From Sipunculus nudus (Eukaryota > Annelida > Sipuncula > Golfingiida > Sipunculidae): 64,000 bases of DNA. The position numbers and the translations under genes are program-made. Location: contig CM049310.1 in the NCBI GenBank assembly GCA_026874595.1, forward strand, positions 68,638,556-68,702,555, written 5' to 3'. Shown in pieces: positions 1-12,179 of the stretch (position 1 is its first letter; each line of letters starts with the position of its first letter). The notes beneath the pieces are model-generated. The model was not told the DNA's origin and searched no databases. It worked only from the letters and a program-made list of their open reading frames with translations.

Positions 1-714
1 AGATTTAACTGTAACTCGAATATTTGGCAATATCATATCTTTAGTTACCTTTTCAGGAAAACACTTTCCAGGAAATAACCATTTCTTTTTCCTAAACACA
101 TATGTAGCACCGCCGGCCCGCAACACATAACTCCAGGAAAACTCCTCTCGTTCTGCTTTCTCGGTGTAATCTTATTTCTCGCAGGTGGAAAGGGTTGTCC
201 TCTTTTCGTAACGATGCAATTTTGAGCATATAATGTAAAGCGTTCGAGCCAGATTAAATTAATCATGTCTATGTGATGAATGACAAAGTCACATGGATTG
301 CTTTTATGCCTGATGTCTGCACTATCAAACATGCGATAAAAGCCGGTAAAATAATGTGTATTGTAAATTTATTCTGTAAGCTCTGTAAATCTAAAAGTTC
401 ACACGGTGGATCAACACTGAAATAAAGAAATGTTTATACAAATCTGTAAAAAAATTATGAATTATTCGATAGCGTTAGCGTGCATGATATTTTCTATCTG
501 CCGAAATAAATGCCTCCATCTTGAAGAGTATGTTACCTGCATGGTACCCTAAGGTTATGTTTAATCAGTTCTACAAAAAAAATCCTGATGTCAAAGTTTG
601 AGCATGCAGGTGCAGGTTAACCGTCGATACCCGTTATAAGGCTTATTAACCTTTTTCTGCAAACATCATTCCCACCTGCAATGCTAATTAACGGATCACC
701 GGCACGCTACATGT
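1..714. other. Unique AT-rich flank, no gene recognised
   Basis: One 95-codon minus-strand ORF crosses this stretch, but it shows no domain, signal peptide or membrane segment that I recognise. The sequence leads directly into the 40-bp tandem array. I see nothing else to annotate. Confidence 0.5.
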
Positions 715-2720
715 GCCCACGTCATATACGTGTATATATTTAGTCTGTAATCTTGCCCACGTCATATACGTGTATATGTTAGTCCTGATTACATGTAATC
801 ATGCCAACGTCATATACGTGTAAATATTTAGTCCTGATTACAGATAATGATGCCCAAGTCATACACGTGTATATATTTAGTCTGTAATCATGTCCACGTC
901 ATATACGTGTATATATTTAGTATGTAATCATGTCCACGTCATATATGTGTATATATTTAGTCTGTAATCATGTCCACGTCATATACGTGTATATATTTAG
1001 TATGTAATCATGCCCACGTCATATACGTGTATATATTTAGTATGTTATCATGCCCACGTCATATACGTGTATTGTTTAGTATGTTATCATGCCCACGTCA
1101 TATACGTGTATATATCTAATCTGAGATCATGCCCACGTCATATACGTGTATATATCTAATCCTGATTAAATGTGATCATGCCAACGTCAGCTTTGTGTAT
1201 TTATTAAGTCCAGATTACATATAATCATGTCCACGTCATATACGTGTATATATTTAGTATGTTATCATGTCCACGTCATATACGTGTATATATTTAGTAT
1301 GTAATCATGTCCACGTCATATACGTGTATATATTTAGTCTGTAATCATGTCCACGTCATACACGTGTATATATTTAGTTTGTAATCATGCCCACGTCATA
1401 CACGTGCATATATTTAGTTTGTAATCATGCCCACGTCATATACGTGTATATATTTAGTATGTAATCATGTCCACGTCATATACGTGTATATATTTAGTCT
1501 GTAATCATGTCCACGTCATATACGTGTATATATTTAGTCTGTAATCATGCCCACGGCATATACGTGTATATATTTAGTCTGTAATCATGCCCACGCCATA
1601 TACGTGTATATATTTAGTCTGTAATCATGCCCACGTCATATACGTGTATATATTTAGTCTGTAATCATGCCCACGTCATATACGTGTATATATTTAGTCT
1701 GTAATCATGCCCACGTCATATACGTGTATATATCTAATCCTAATTACATGTTATCATGCCAACGTCATCTATGTGTATTTATTAAGTCCAGATTACATGT
1801 TATCATGCCAACCCCATATACGTGTATATATATAGTCTGTAATCATATCCACGTCATATACGTGCATATATTTAGTCTGTAATCATAACCACGTCATATA
1901 CGTGTATATATTTAGTCTGTGATCATGCCCACGTCATATACGTGTATATATTTACTCTGTAATCATGCCCACTTCATATAAGTGTATATATTTAGTCTGT
2001 AATCATAACCACGTCATATACGTGTATATATTTAGTCTGTAATCATGCCCACTTCATATACGTGTATATATTTAGTATGTAATCATAACCACTTCATATA
2101 CGTGTATATATTTAGTCTGTAATCATAACCACGTCATATACGTATTTATATTTAGTCTGTGATCATGCCCACGTCATATACGTGTATATATTTAGTCTGT
2201 AATCATAACCACGTCATATACGTGTATATATTTAGTCTGAGATCATGCCCACGTCATATACGTGTATATATTTAGTCTGAGATCATGCCCACGTCATATA
2301 CGTGAATATATTTAGTCTGAGATCATGCCCACGTCATACACGTGCATATATTTAGTCTGTAATCATGCCCACGTCATATACATGTATATATCTAATCCTG
2401 ATTACATGTGATCATGCCAACCTCATCTATGTGTGTTTATTAAGTCCAGATTACATGTAATCATGCCCACGCCATATACGTGTATATATTTAGTCTGTAA
2501 TCATGCCCACGTCATAAACGTGTATATATCTAATCCTGATTACATGTGATCATGCCAACCTCATCTATGTGTATTTATTAAGTCCAGATTACATGTAATC
2601 ATACCCACGCCATATACGTGTTTATATTTAGTCTGTAATCATGCCCACCTCATATACGTGTATATATTTAGTCCTGATAACATGTTATAATGCCCAAGGC
2701 ATATACGTGTAAATATCTAA
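715..2720 (+). repeat. 40-bp minisatellite array
   Basis: About 50 head-to-tail copies of a ~40-bp unit. Each has a core close to CCCACGTCATATACGTG, then an AT-rich TATATATTTAG segment, then CTGTAATCATG. The core contains the dyad CACGT-N5-ACGTG. Some units are 49-50 bp because they carry an extra ~10 bp (CTGATTACATG), for example near 785-850, 1140-1215 and 1735-1810. Adjacent units differ by one to a few substitutions. Short ORFs inside (for example 1667-1882) are translations of the repeat and are not genes. Confidence 0.95.
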
Positions 2721-3700
2721 TCTAATATCTAATCCAATATGTGATCATGTCCACATCATTACGTGTATATATTAAGTCCTGGCTGTATGAGAGCATTCCC
2801 ACATCATGTACCTATATTTATCCTGATTTAATGTGAGCATGCCCGCATCACGTACGTGCTTATATTTCGTCCTAGCTGTATGTGAGCAAGCCTTCAGTTT
2901 ACCTGCGTGCTTAAAATTTGTCTCCAACCTTAGGAGGGAAAACTACTAAATGTTCCGCGTTCGTCGCTCAGTCCGTCCATCTGTACGTGCTTATATTAAG
3001 CTCTGGCAACACGTGAGCCCGCCTTTAGATCAGGTGAGTGTTAACTTTAAGTCCTGGCTACATGTGAGCCCGCCCACAGAACAGGTACGTGCTTACATTA
3101 TGACCTGGCTTCATGTGAAGCCGCCCGTGGATCAGGTACGTGTTTACAAAACGTCCAGGCTACATGTGAGCCCGGCAAGAGATCAGGTACTTGTTAACCA
3201 TAAGCCCTGACCACAAGTTAGCCCGCATACAGGTCAGGTACGTGTTTACAATTAGCCTTGACTTCAGGCGAGCCCGCCCACAGATCAGGTACCAGCTTAC
3301 ATTACGTCCTGCCTACATGAGAGCCCGCCCAGAGATTAGGTACGGGTATGCAACAAGCCCTGCCTACATGTGAGCCCGCCCGCTGATCTTGGATGTGAAT
3401 ACATTACATCTTTGCTTCATTTGAGCCCGCCAACTACATGTACATGTTAGCTCGCCCACATGGCTACATGTTAGCTCGCCCACAGATCAGATACGTGCTT
3501 ACATTACGTCATGGCTACATGTGAGCCCGTCCACAGACCAAGTACGTGCTCATCTAACATCCTGGCTACAAGTGAGCCCGCCCACGATCAGGAATGTGAT
3601 TTCATTAAGTCCTTGCTACGGTTGAGCACGCCTACACGTCTAGTGTGTGCTTATTATTTAGTCCTCCATTCACATCGATCTGTCCACAGACCATGTACGT
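2721..3700 (+). repeat. Diverged 50-51-bp minisatellite, continuous with the 40-bp array
   Basis: Roughly 19 degenerate units of ~50 bp, recognisable by ACATGTGAGCCCGCCC, then CAGATCAGGTACGTGCTTAC and a GTCCTGGCT end. Units at 2721-2960 are intermediate: they keep the ATATTTAGTCCT-like segment of the 40-bp array and gain the GTGAGC segment. This suggests both arrays share an ancestral unit. Copies here are more GC-rich and much less alike than those to the left. ORFs at 2950-3373 are repeat translations. Confidence 0.85.
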
Positions 3701-4170
3701 GGCTGTAAGGAAAAGTATGAAGTATTTCGATGGCGTCCCGTCGACAGGACACTGGTGGTAATTGGGTCTTTAAAATGTCTGACTTGACATTTAGACAGGT
3801 CCTGACAGGTCTCACGGGAAACCTTAGAACCTTGATTCACAGTAACCTAAATCGTGTAAAACAACAGATTTATCATTTATCACTCAACAAGTGGTCCAGA
3901 AAATTTGATCTACTCAGAACTTCTTGGAACAAAGCGTGTGTTTAGAAAATGAATCTGAAAAGCTCATAGCTTGGCCATCTTTATACCACCATCGACGTTC
4001 ACTACATCAATAAAAGCTTTATTCTGATACTTTCCTTTTTGACACTATTCCTAATGATCAAACCTGCATTTGACGTAATTTATTTTATACAAATAAACGA
4101 CATATTGCATGTGAAGTTCTGAACAGAAGTGACACTGTGACATCTTGGACTCTACTGAATTTTCCTGAAG
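3701..4170. other. Unique sequence, no gene recognised
   Basis: A 71-codon plus-strand ORF (3730-3945) resembles nothing I know. The remainder is AT-rich sequence between the minisatellite and the small inverted-repeat element. Confidence 0.4.
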
Positions 4171-4422
4171 CTGCGTTTACTTGGCCCGCGGTATGCGGAA
4201 TACTCAGTGTAGAATTGTGTCCGCAAACCGCGCAGTAAAGCGATCAAGGAACGTGTATCTGACGTATGCAGCATAATCTAATAGATTTTGACTTAACGGG
4301 TCCGATACCGCAAGTTTTACCGCCCGTCAAGTGAAACCCTCACGCGATTTATACCGCATTCCGAGTACCGCGTTCTGCTACCGCAATCCGCATACCGCAT
4401 ACCGCGCGCTAGGGAAACGCAG
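4171..4422. mobile_element. 252-bp MITE-like element with terminal inverted repeats
   Basis: The left end reads CTGCGTTTACTTGGCCCGCG then GTATGCGG. The reverse complement of the right end reads CTGCGTTTCCCTAGCGCGCG then GTATGCGG. The two arms match over about 28 bp with four mismatches. Clustered TACCGC/CCGCAT motifs follow inside, mainly 4355-4405, as sub-terminal repeats. There is no coding capacity, so this would be a non-autonomous DNA transposon. I could not see a clean target-site duplication, so the superfamily is unassigned. Confidence 0.75.
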
Positions 4423-7400
4423 ATTAAATGTCACGGTGAAGATATTAGTCGATAGGATTAAAGTTACCCTTGATACTGTGGATGTTAACTTGGAACATAG
4501 AATGTCTGTAACGATTTTCACTGCATATATATCATGGAGTAATTTCTTAATTCAGATATTATAAAGTTGATATAAAGCCATAGTACTATTCCACTAAATG
4601 GGTCAAGAACCACGGATTACGGGTCATCAAAGTAAATTTATCTGAATTTCATGAAACTATATACAACCTGTAATTATGGCACACTGTCATGATACGTCGA
4701 TGGGTTCCTTTTTGCGTTGACGATGAATCTTGCGTGCCATGTTCTGTTTAGAACTTCTTAGATAAAGAAGTATCCTCTTGTGTTTTAAATGCACTGCGTA
4801 ACTGAGGTTAAATGGCGACGAGGCGTATATGGTTGTCATGGATACGTCCACCCATTATTTTACAAACTTACATTAGCGACACTGTACTCGGGTGACCTTT
4901 ACAAATCCTACGCCGAGCAGCCCTAAATCGAAAATCCAATTGAATGAATCAGTGATGGGGGAACTATTACAATATATTGGATGCGCCTGTAGATATAGAC
5001 TCCCACGAATACACAGAATTCTAAAGCTTTTCATTAGAACTTCGCTTATCAAGTTTATTTGGTAATTATTATAGCAAATGAATCTCATAAAATTTTTAAT
5101 TTTAACTTATTAACCTCCTCCCCCCCCCCAAAAAAAAAAAGAAAATATCATTTGACAGGTCAGATGATACCAGATGTCTTTAATGATATTGATGCTTCCA
5201 GCGAAAAATTGTTGAAGGCAGGTGTTGAGGAGGAAGTCTTTCAGTTTCAGATGCCCCACACTCGGTTTTGGTACACGCGCTCTTTATTTAAGCTTGTTTT
5301 ATGCAAGATCAGTGATCATAGTTTATTGTTATGTCTAGATGTTATAGACACCCCATAGTGTTATTAATTTTTATAAACTAGCGATAAATGTAACGGGTTG
5401 TTATGAGTCGATGAAGTCGGATTTGGAAAGCATATTTTTAATTCCTTCTCAATTGCCCCCCCCCCTCCCTCCAGGTTATCTTAGTCCCCCGTCACATGTA
5501 TCAACATGCTGTGTCCTCACTCACATTTCAAAGTACGATCACGGGTTTGCGTGTTATTGCCGCCCCACCCAACTTGTAAGCATATCAATTTACAGCGAAA
5601 TAAAGATGTCCTTGCATGATATAATTAAGCAGCCAGGACAGATTGCTTAATTATAGACGTACAGCTATTGTCAGTTGGTGGGAACCATTTATTTACCACT
5701 GAACACTTGCAATTATTTTCTCATGTAACAGACACCAAATATCCGGCTTGAGAGAAAGGTAAACACTTTGTTTAACTCCCCTTAAATCACTTTTTGACTC
5801 AACTAATTAACACATGAAAGAAAAATTGTATATTATTTTCTGACATCATAACGGAAAAAGAGGTGTCGAATTCGCGATGAAATTAAACTTAACATCTTTT
5901 AACATAATCACCAATACGAGAACTCCAAATAAAACTGTGTCTTTTAACCGATTCTTCTTGCATCCTAAAGCACTTTATGATTCAACGCTCTACATATATC
6001 CTAAAAGATATTTCAGGAGTCATCAGTCTTCCGTCACATCTCCATATTGATTCTGTAATTTAAGTATGTGAGGCACACTTGGTATTCTTAGTCGAATGAA
6101 GCCCTGCTTCCGTTAAGAAATCCAGGACTGACTTTAAAATGTCTTCTGGCTACTTAGTAACAGATGCCTCTGACCAGTCCTGAAATGCAAACTCCCGCTA
6201 GGAAGGTATACAATACGTCCCCCTGGCTTCGTCGGTTCGTTTGTTCGTTATCAACTGTACGCAAAACAGTTATATTTAAAAGATATATTGTTAAGGGTTA
6301 GGGTTACACCCAAGAAAAAAATCATTAAATATTGGAACTACTATTGTGAATCACCATTTCATATTTTATATCAAACATATTATATACCATTTAGACACAT
6401 CCAGACCGCTCCATTCACATCTAGTAGGGCCAACTTTTGTCAAGCAGATGAGCTGGTGAACCCGTGATATAAACTGGAGCGTGAGCATGTAATAAAACAC
6501 ATTTATTTGTGTTTTTAAATACAAATGACTACGGAAATTTCTAAAACGTTATATCTCAACATTCCAATATCAGTATGAATAATGTCAATACAATATGGGG
6601 CGGACATTCACCACAAGATAATATGGATAAGAAAGGTCCCCTGTCTGGCGGTAATCGTCCCCTCACATTGCATGTATTGGTATATATATTGAATGTATCA
6701 TCAGAGCTAGAAGTAATATATTAGTCACATATTTGTATATACGACGTGCTCCACAGAGTATATCTTTAGAAATTATAAAACTGCAGAAACTTGCAATTTC
6801 CAGGTTAGCATAAAAAAAAGGTTTTAGGATATGTTCCTCGAAATGGCAGGTTTGTGGTTATACTTTTCTTTCAAATTGTTCCAATCGTATAATTTTCACG
6901 GTAATAATTGAATGGTTCCATAGTTAATGCACGGGAAAGTGGATGACTTGGGGATGTACAGAGAGACCGACGGTCAACCGTAATACTATAGGGCGCCCGC
7001 CTAGGCTGGGCCCTGATTATCTTTATAATTAAAACGCCGGTTTTTTTTTACTAGACAAAGGTTTACCTGCTTCCGTTCTAATTTGGCCTTCGAAATTCGG
7101 CACACGAATCGGCGGTGGGCTTTTTTGGGACAAGTTTGTTTTATTTTGCGGGATTATGCCCTATTAAGCTGCATAATTTACAATTAAAATATTCCCGCAA
7201 TAGATGCCCAGGGCTATTTCCTTCCTGCTTAAAGGGACATAATCAGGAGGAATATTATTCCTATTCTTTAACACTATCAGTTCAGTTTTGCTTTATACAA
7301 AAGCTTGCAAGCAAATCTATTCCAGCACAAAGTCTAAATTCCTCGCATACGACTGTTTAACACCTTGTTATAGCCCTGCGTGCTGGTAAAAAAAAATTGT

Positions 7401-7764
7401 TCACGATAACAAAGCCGCGTGACCGGAGTCTGATTAAGAGGGGCAAGACGCGGTGATTCAGCCAAGGGGAACATGTATATCTTTTTTTTAGCAAAGTAAG
7501 TCAGGGAATCTCCTGATGGCACGTGTTCTGGCCCCACGCAGCACACGGCCCGATGCACTGTGTTTATGTTTACACCTGCGATCGCGCCCGGTTCTCTGTT
7601 TTTAACACCCGTTTACAGGAGTCAGCAAACGGTTTCAGTGTAATATTTTGGCAGGTACAGATTAATTTTAAAGGGAAGAAACTATTTTTCGTGTTACCTC
7701 AACATGCTTTATAGGTGATTGGGCCCCTTTAAAGGTCCTCCACGCCTGTCACGTTTTTTAGAAG
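4423..7764. other. Unique AT-rich sequence, no gene recognised
   Basis: Several 60-100-codon ORFs occur, none with a recognisable domain. Simple sequence includes a C-run followed by an A-run at about 5118-5141 and a C-run at about 5456-5466. I see no splice-flanked exon that I can defend. Confidence 0.4.
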
Positions 7765-7840
7765 GTGCCTTGGAGATTGCTCACTAGCCACAGAGCGTAT
7801 TGTGCAATTCGCGGTCACAGGTTCACTCTAACCCCATAGA
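7765..7840 (+). mobile_element. Possible tRNA-derived SINE head (weak)
   Basis: The string GGTCACAGGTTCACTC resembles an RNA polymerase III B box. It lies about 40 bp after CTCACTAGCCACAGAGCG, which loosely resembles an A-box region. The spacing suits a tRNA-derived SINE head, but no clover-leaf with paired stems could be drawn and no second copy is evident in the window. This may be chance. Confidence 0.2.
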
Positions 7841-10090
7841 GTCCAATACTTCATTCAACAGGAAATAAAGCTTTTTAATTTAAAATAAAGACCACGTGAC
7901 TCCGATTTCAATGGGAGGGCTTTTTCAGTTTAGTTCACACTACGACTATTTGCTATAACACCGTTTGACTTTTTAAGGGTCTACAGGTATCTGTAGGTAT
8001 TTCTATTTATTCATAAATATCTTTCCATTATAACCATGATTTCAATAGTTCAACCAATTTATGGGTTTTGAAAGTTGTTCTAACCCAACAATTCTAGGGT
8101 GGATGCATACATATTTGTTTAGGATCTACAATCTCGAGGGATTTTGAAATATTAGTACATCTTTAAACTGATAGAGATTCTATGAAAAACTCTGTTCTGC
8201 AGTCAGTGCCTAAAATCCTCCACCAAAATGGCCTTATCATTCATATGTTAAAGTGTATAATTTTCATTAATAAACAGTGTCACGTTTCAGTGACCCGGTT
8301 TCACTAGGCGAGTGGCAGGACAAATGAATACGAATGGGCGGCTTCTTCAAGGGGACAAAGGAACTATTCTTTTATCATAATTGTATATAAGAAAATAATG
8401 TATTATGTTGATTCTGGTTACCTCGAAATATAGAGGGGTGTTTATACTTGCAACGAAATATGTAAAGCTGCCATTTATCTGGGAGCATCATCAGCCTGTT
8501 GACAAACAACAAAGCTGAGGACAAGCATTTAATACAGCCGGTCTCTATTTGCCCTTAGCCTGTTTTTCCACACTGGCAGCTTTTAGATGCATTTTCGTGT
8601 GCAAGGGCCTTCAATTACATTTATGTATTTGTCATCATACCCAAGACTTCAATCAATTAACAACTAACAACATCTTTTTTACCTCAGCTGACTGTAAGTC
8701 GTCTGAGCTTTAGCAATCACTCTATGTCCTCTGACCAAGCTCAGAAGACTCTATGCCAGAATTTTCTAACTTGACATCCTAAGATTTCCTCAAACGTTCT
8801 CCCCAGAAACCGGAAATTGGGTCACTGTGACCTATATTCTCAGAGTTTTCGGGTATGTTTGAGCACCCCAGATATAGTGCAAAATACACACAAATTGCCG
8901 AATTCCTCAGGAGAGGCTGGTTGGATTGTCATCAAATTTGGTGTGCTTATAGGTCTTGATGAACTTAAACTAATATGCATTAACGATGTTGCCACCTGCA
9001 TTATCTTAATTAGTTCCCTGTGCAAGGACATATTGTCATCATGTCAATCGGCTGAGAGTCATGACCCATGGATCACTTGTTTTTATGTCGTTTGACCTTC
9101 AAATTATACAAATTATGTTTCATAAACTTTCACTTTTCTTTATACAGTCACATATAATTTCTTCAAATTATTTTCACAGTATAGATGGTTAATATTTTCA
9201 GTCGCCATCCTTCTGGCAATGATGATGTCGTGCCCATGTTGTGTATCGGAGGGAAAACATTCTCACGCAAAATTTGTTTGCCCTTTAGCCTAACGTCTGT
9301 TCTTTGTTTGATTACTTGAAAAACATAATTTGCTTTTCTTTGTTGACCTTATCAGGGGAGGGGTCTCCTATAGAATCCTAGCACAAGTGATCTTTATACC
9401 ATGAACAACAGTCCCTGCGAAAACCACAGGATAACAATATGCGACGTTCAGTCATTACAAGCTCATAACAAAACTATTTATCATACAGAACCGTGGATTT
9501 TCCACGGGTGGATCTAGTATATAGTTATGACAGAAATGTTACAGAAATAATATTTGCAAACTTATACCAGAGCAGATTATCTTGTATAGCCTTTTTTATA
9601 TAATCGATAAAGTTCGGTAAAATACTCTAGGGCATTTAAAGTGGTTTTCAATCGTTGACTGGAACAAAACTTTAAATTATAGAATTGCAAAAATCCAGAA
9701 TTTCAACTGCACACTTTCCATTTACAGCTGCATAAATTGGTGTGTACTGCACTTTATATACTAGTACCAAGCTGCTGCACAATCTGAGCCAGACCTACGA
9801 CAGTCACAGCGAGTAAAAGTGGTAACTTAGGTCTGTGACAACAGCAAATCGAGCAACAAAGGGCGTGAATTATGTAGCAGTTTATCCAAATTTAACACCC
9901 GACATGGAATAAATTGGGCCTAAAATTAGTTTCTAAAAAGTATTCTTGTGCTGATGGTGTCATACAGATCGATATTTTTATATTTTGACTGACCATCTTA
10001 TATTATGCATTTTCATATATACTTGCTTGGGTTTCAACACTAAACAAGTTACGCATGGGTTATGGGGTTCCGTGGCTTGGTACAGGAAGG
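7841..10090. other. Unique sequence, no gene recognised
   Basis: Overlapping short ORFs on both strands at 8817-9095 and 9978-10184 look like chance frames. The segment 8817-9080 has the texture of an old dispersed repeat, with no further copy seen in this window. Confidence 0.35.
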
Positions 10091-10162
10091 GTTGCTTGGG
10101 ACTGATGCAGGAAGGCGTTGCTTGGGACTGATGCAGGGAGGCGATGCTGGGGACTGAGAGGC
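10091..10162 (+). repeat. 26-bp tandem repeat, about three copies
   Basis: Two near-identical 26-bp units begin at 10091 and 10117 with GTTGCTTGGGACTGATGCAG. A third, degenerate unit (GATGCTGGGGACTGAGAGGC) begins at 10143, and a weak partial unit lies just upstream. Confidence 0.8.
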
Positions 10163-10701
10163 ATGTGCTAGAATGAACCTTCAAAGTGAAGGGATAGACA
10201 CTAAAGTATTATGCTGATTGTTGTTGTTTTTTCTGTTAAATCATGTAATGAATATTTCTATTTGGGTCCCGCGTACCTTCACCCCTGCACAAAAAGTTCA
10301 TGACATACTCTTATATATAACAGATATCAACGCGTGTTAAGAAACCTGAAATAACTAATTCCCTTTCTCTTGAGAATTCACTGTATATAGAATTCTCATG
10401 GTTCTCGGTGCCGGGTTGAGTGTTTTTAACGGGGACTAGGCGGTGTTCCGTACAGGTATATTCCCAGACCTTGTTATGAGAACAATAACTCCCGGGACAC
10501 CGAGCCCCGTCACATTAATACCAATTAGTGGTGATGTGGCGAGGCTTTATACAGGAAGCTCTCTGTGCTGTCTTCAGCGTGTTTGTCCTGTAGGTAAACA
10601 ATCACTCACCTGACGAAGAAGGTTGTTACGGAACCTAATATCAACAGATCAGGTATGCGTGATGAACATAAATGTTGTCAAGGAGATAAAAAATCAGATT
10701 C
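10163..10701. other. Unique sequence between a small tandem repeat and the LTR candidate
   Basis: The only structure seen is an imperfect inverted repeat around CTCGGTG (10404-10410) and CACCGAG (10498-10504), extended by GC-rich partial matches. No gene is recognised. Confidence 0.35.
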
Positions 10702-11272
10702 TGTAACACTAGGCAGCGTGAAATGTCTAGGGGAATGAATAAAGAAGTCAGTGTTTTTTATTAACAAATAACTATAATTTATACTTAAAACAACCCTATT
10801 ATTACAATACACAAAATCAATACCATTACACAGTATAACAGCAGTATAACAACGAATCAATACAATCACACGGTAAAATGAACAAAGAGCACAGTACCTG
10901 GATACCACCACCGTCACAGCCATAAGTCCTTTAAAATGTATAAACCTGGCGAACAGTTCACACGAATTCTCTCGGAAAATAACAGTTTAATGTAAAGCTC
11001 TTGTAACAATCCAGAAAGTCAACTTGAGGCAGGCAGCATTAAATTGTGTAGAGTTAGTAATAGTAGAATCCCTGAAATTACTGGATAATCGGATAGGTCC
11101 CACAAACTGACATACACATGTCTGTGTTCGCTGGAATATTCTCTCATCGATCTCTGCTTTGAAACACAGCCCCCTATTTATAACTTCTCGCCCCAAGCCG
11201 AGAATTTTTCATTGCTCGAACATTCTAAAGAATCTCACACAGTACACACGTTCAAAGAACATACCAGAACAA
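10702..11272 (-). repeat. Candidate 3' LTR of the Gmr1-like element
   Basis: On the minus strand this segment begins TGTTCTGG and ends TGTTACA, giving TG...CA termini. It contains a TATAAATAG box at about 11175-11183 and a polyadenylation-like AATAAAA around 10755-10765, in the order expected for an LTR. It directly follows the truncated RT coding remnant. No partner LTR is present, so the boundaries and identity are inferred. Confidence 0.45.
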
Positions 11273-11289
11273 CGAATGCCGTGTCTCAT

Positions 11290-11660
11290 TCCGATCCTCG
11301 GAATCGGGAACGTGTCAGTCTTGGTGACAGAGTTCAGTTTTATATAATCTGTGCACATACGGTAACTTCCATCAGGTTTTGGCACATGGTGAACTCCCGT
11401 TACTGTTACTAGGTTCAATGAAATCATTGTCCAGCAAATATTGAATCTCATCCTGTAGATACTTTTGCTTTTCTGGATTCAGTCTATAAGGATGCTGCTT
11501 GACTGCGCATGCCTTGCCAACATCGACGTCATGGCACAATATGTTAGTTCGCGTAGGAATGTCACTAAACAAATGCTCATAATTCCGCAGCAGGTTCCTG
11601 AGGCCTTGTTGTTGTTGAGCGGTAAGGTGTGACAGTTTGGCATCCAGGTTGTTAAGCACG
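11290..11660 (-). pseudogene. Reverse transcriptase fragment (fingers only), Gmr1-like pol
   Basis: The reading frame contains LFSDIPTRTN, then DVDVGKACAVKQHPYRLNP, which is the usual Ty3/gypsy lead-in to RT. After a frame change it continues with PKPDGSYRMCTDYIKLNSVT and FPIPRI, the conserved RT finger region. Homology stops just after FPIPRI at about 11300. The palm with the YxDD catalytic motif and all of RNase H are missing, so an internal deletion joins the RT to the LTR candidate. Opposite-strand and alternate-frame ORFs here are shadows. It is clearly non-functional as RT. Confidence 0.85.
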
Positions 11661-11789
11661 TCTGAGTTTTAAGATGGTACTGTACCACACTGAATGTCTA
11701 CATCAAACCTACAATCAGTATCTACTTGAACTGGGTCAGGGTCCGTGTTTACACAATTTCAACAGTAACATTATGTACAAAATCTGATG

Positions 11790-12010
11790 TGCTTTTTCTG
11801 TCATAATATGGTTTCAACATGTTAACATGGCAAAGTTGTTTCTTCTTACGCCTATCTGGTGTCAACAGTATGTAATTTAGATCACTGACTTTCTTGTCAA
11901 CAATGTAAGGACCAAAATACCTAGCTTGTAGAGGTCTGCCAGGGATGGGTAGTAAGGCAAGGACCTTTTCACCAGGCTCAAACGTCCTACTTACATTGTG
12001 CTTGTCATTT
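11790..12010 (-). pseudogene. Integrase C-terminal GPY/F module
   Basis: The minus strand encodes FEPGEKVLALLPIPGRPLQA, then the motif YFGPYIV (about 11904-11917), and ends near CHVNMLKPYYD. This is the chromatin/DNA-binding C-terminal module typical of Ty3/gypsy integrases. It lies between the DDE core and the RT remnant, which fixes integrase upstream of RT. The stretch reads open for about 60 residues and then meets stop codons. Confidence 0.8.
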
Positions 12011-12179
12011 TTTTGTTTTCATTTTACTTTGTGCAGATTTTAGATTGGACTTCGCAATCTCACACGCATTGTGTAGTTTACTGCGAAAGTCTGAGACATA
12101 CTGCAGTAAACTAAGAAAATCAGGATTTTCACACAAGAGTTTTTCTTTCAGCAGTTTAATGGAAGTTCAGTTTCTGGTT

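Noticed and set aside
1667-3708. ORFs within the 40-50-bp minisatellite
   Set aside because: They are translations of the tandem unit with no codon-level constraint.
6291-6306. Telomere-like TTAAGGGTTAGGGTTA
   Set aside because: Only about two hexamer units, in unique sequence; too short to call an interstitial telomere repeat.
11159-11451. Plus-strand ORFs overlapping the retrotransposon RT and LTR
   Set aside because: They are shadow frames of the minus-strand pol remnant and its flanking LTR candidate.
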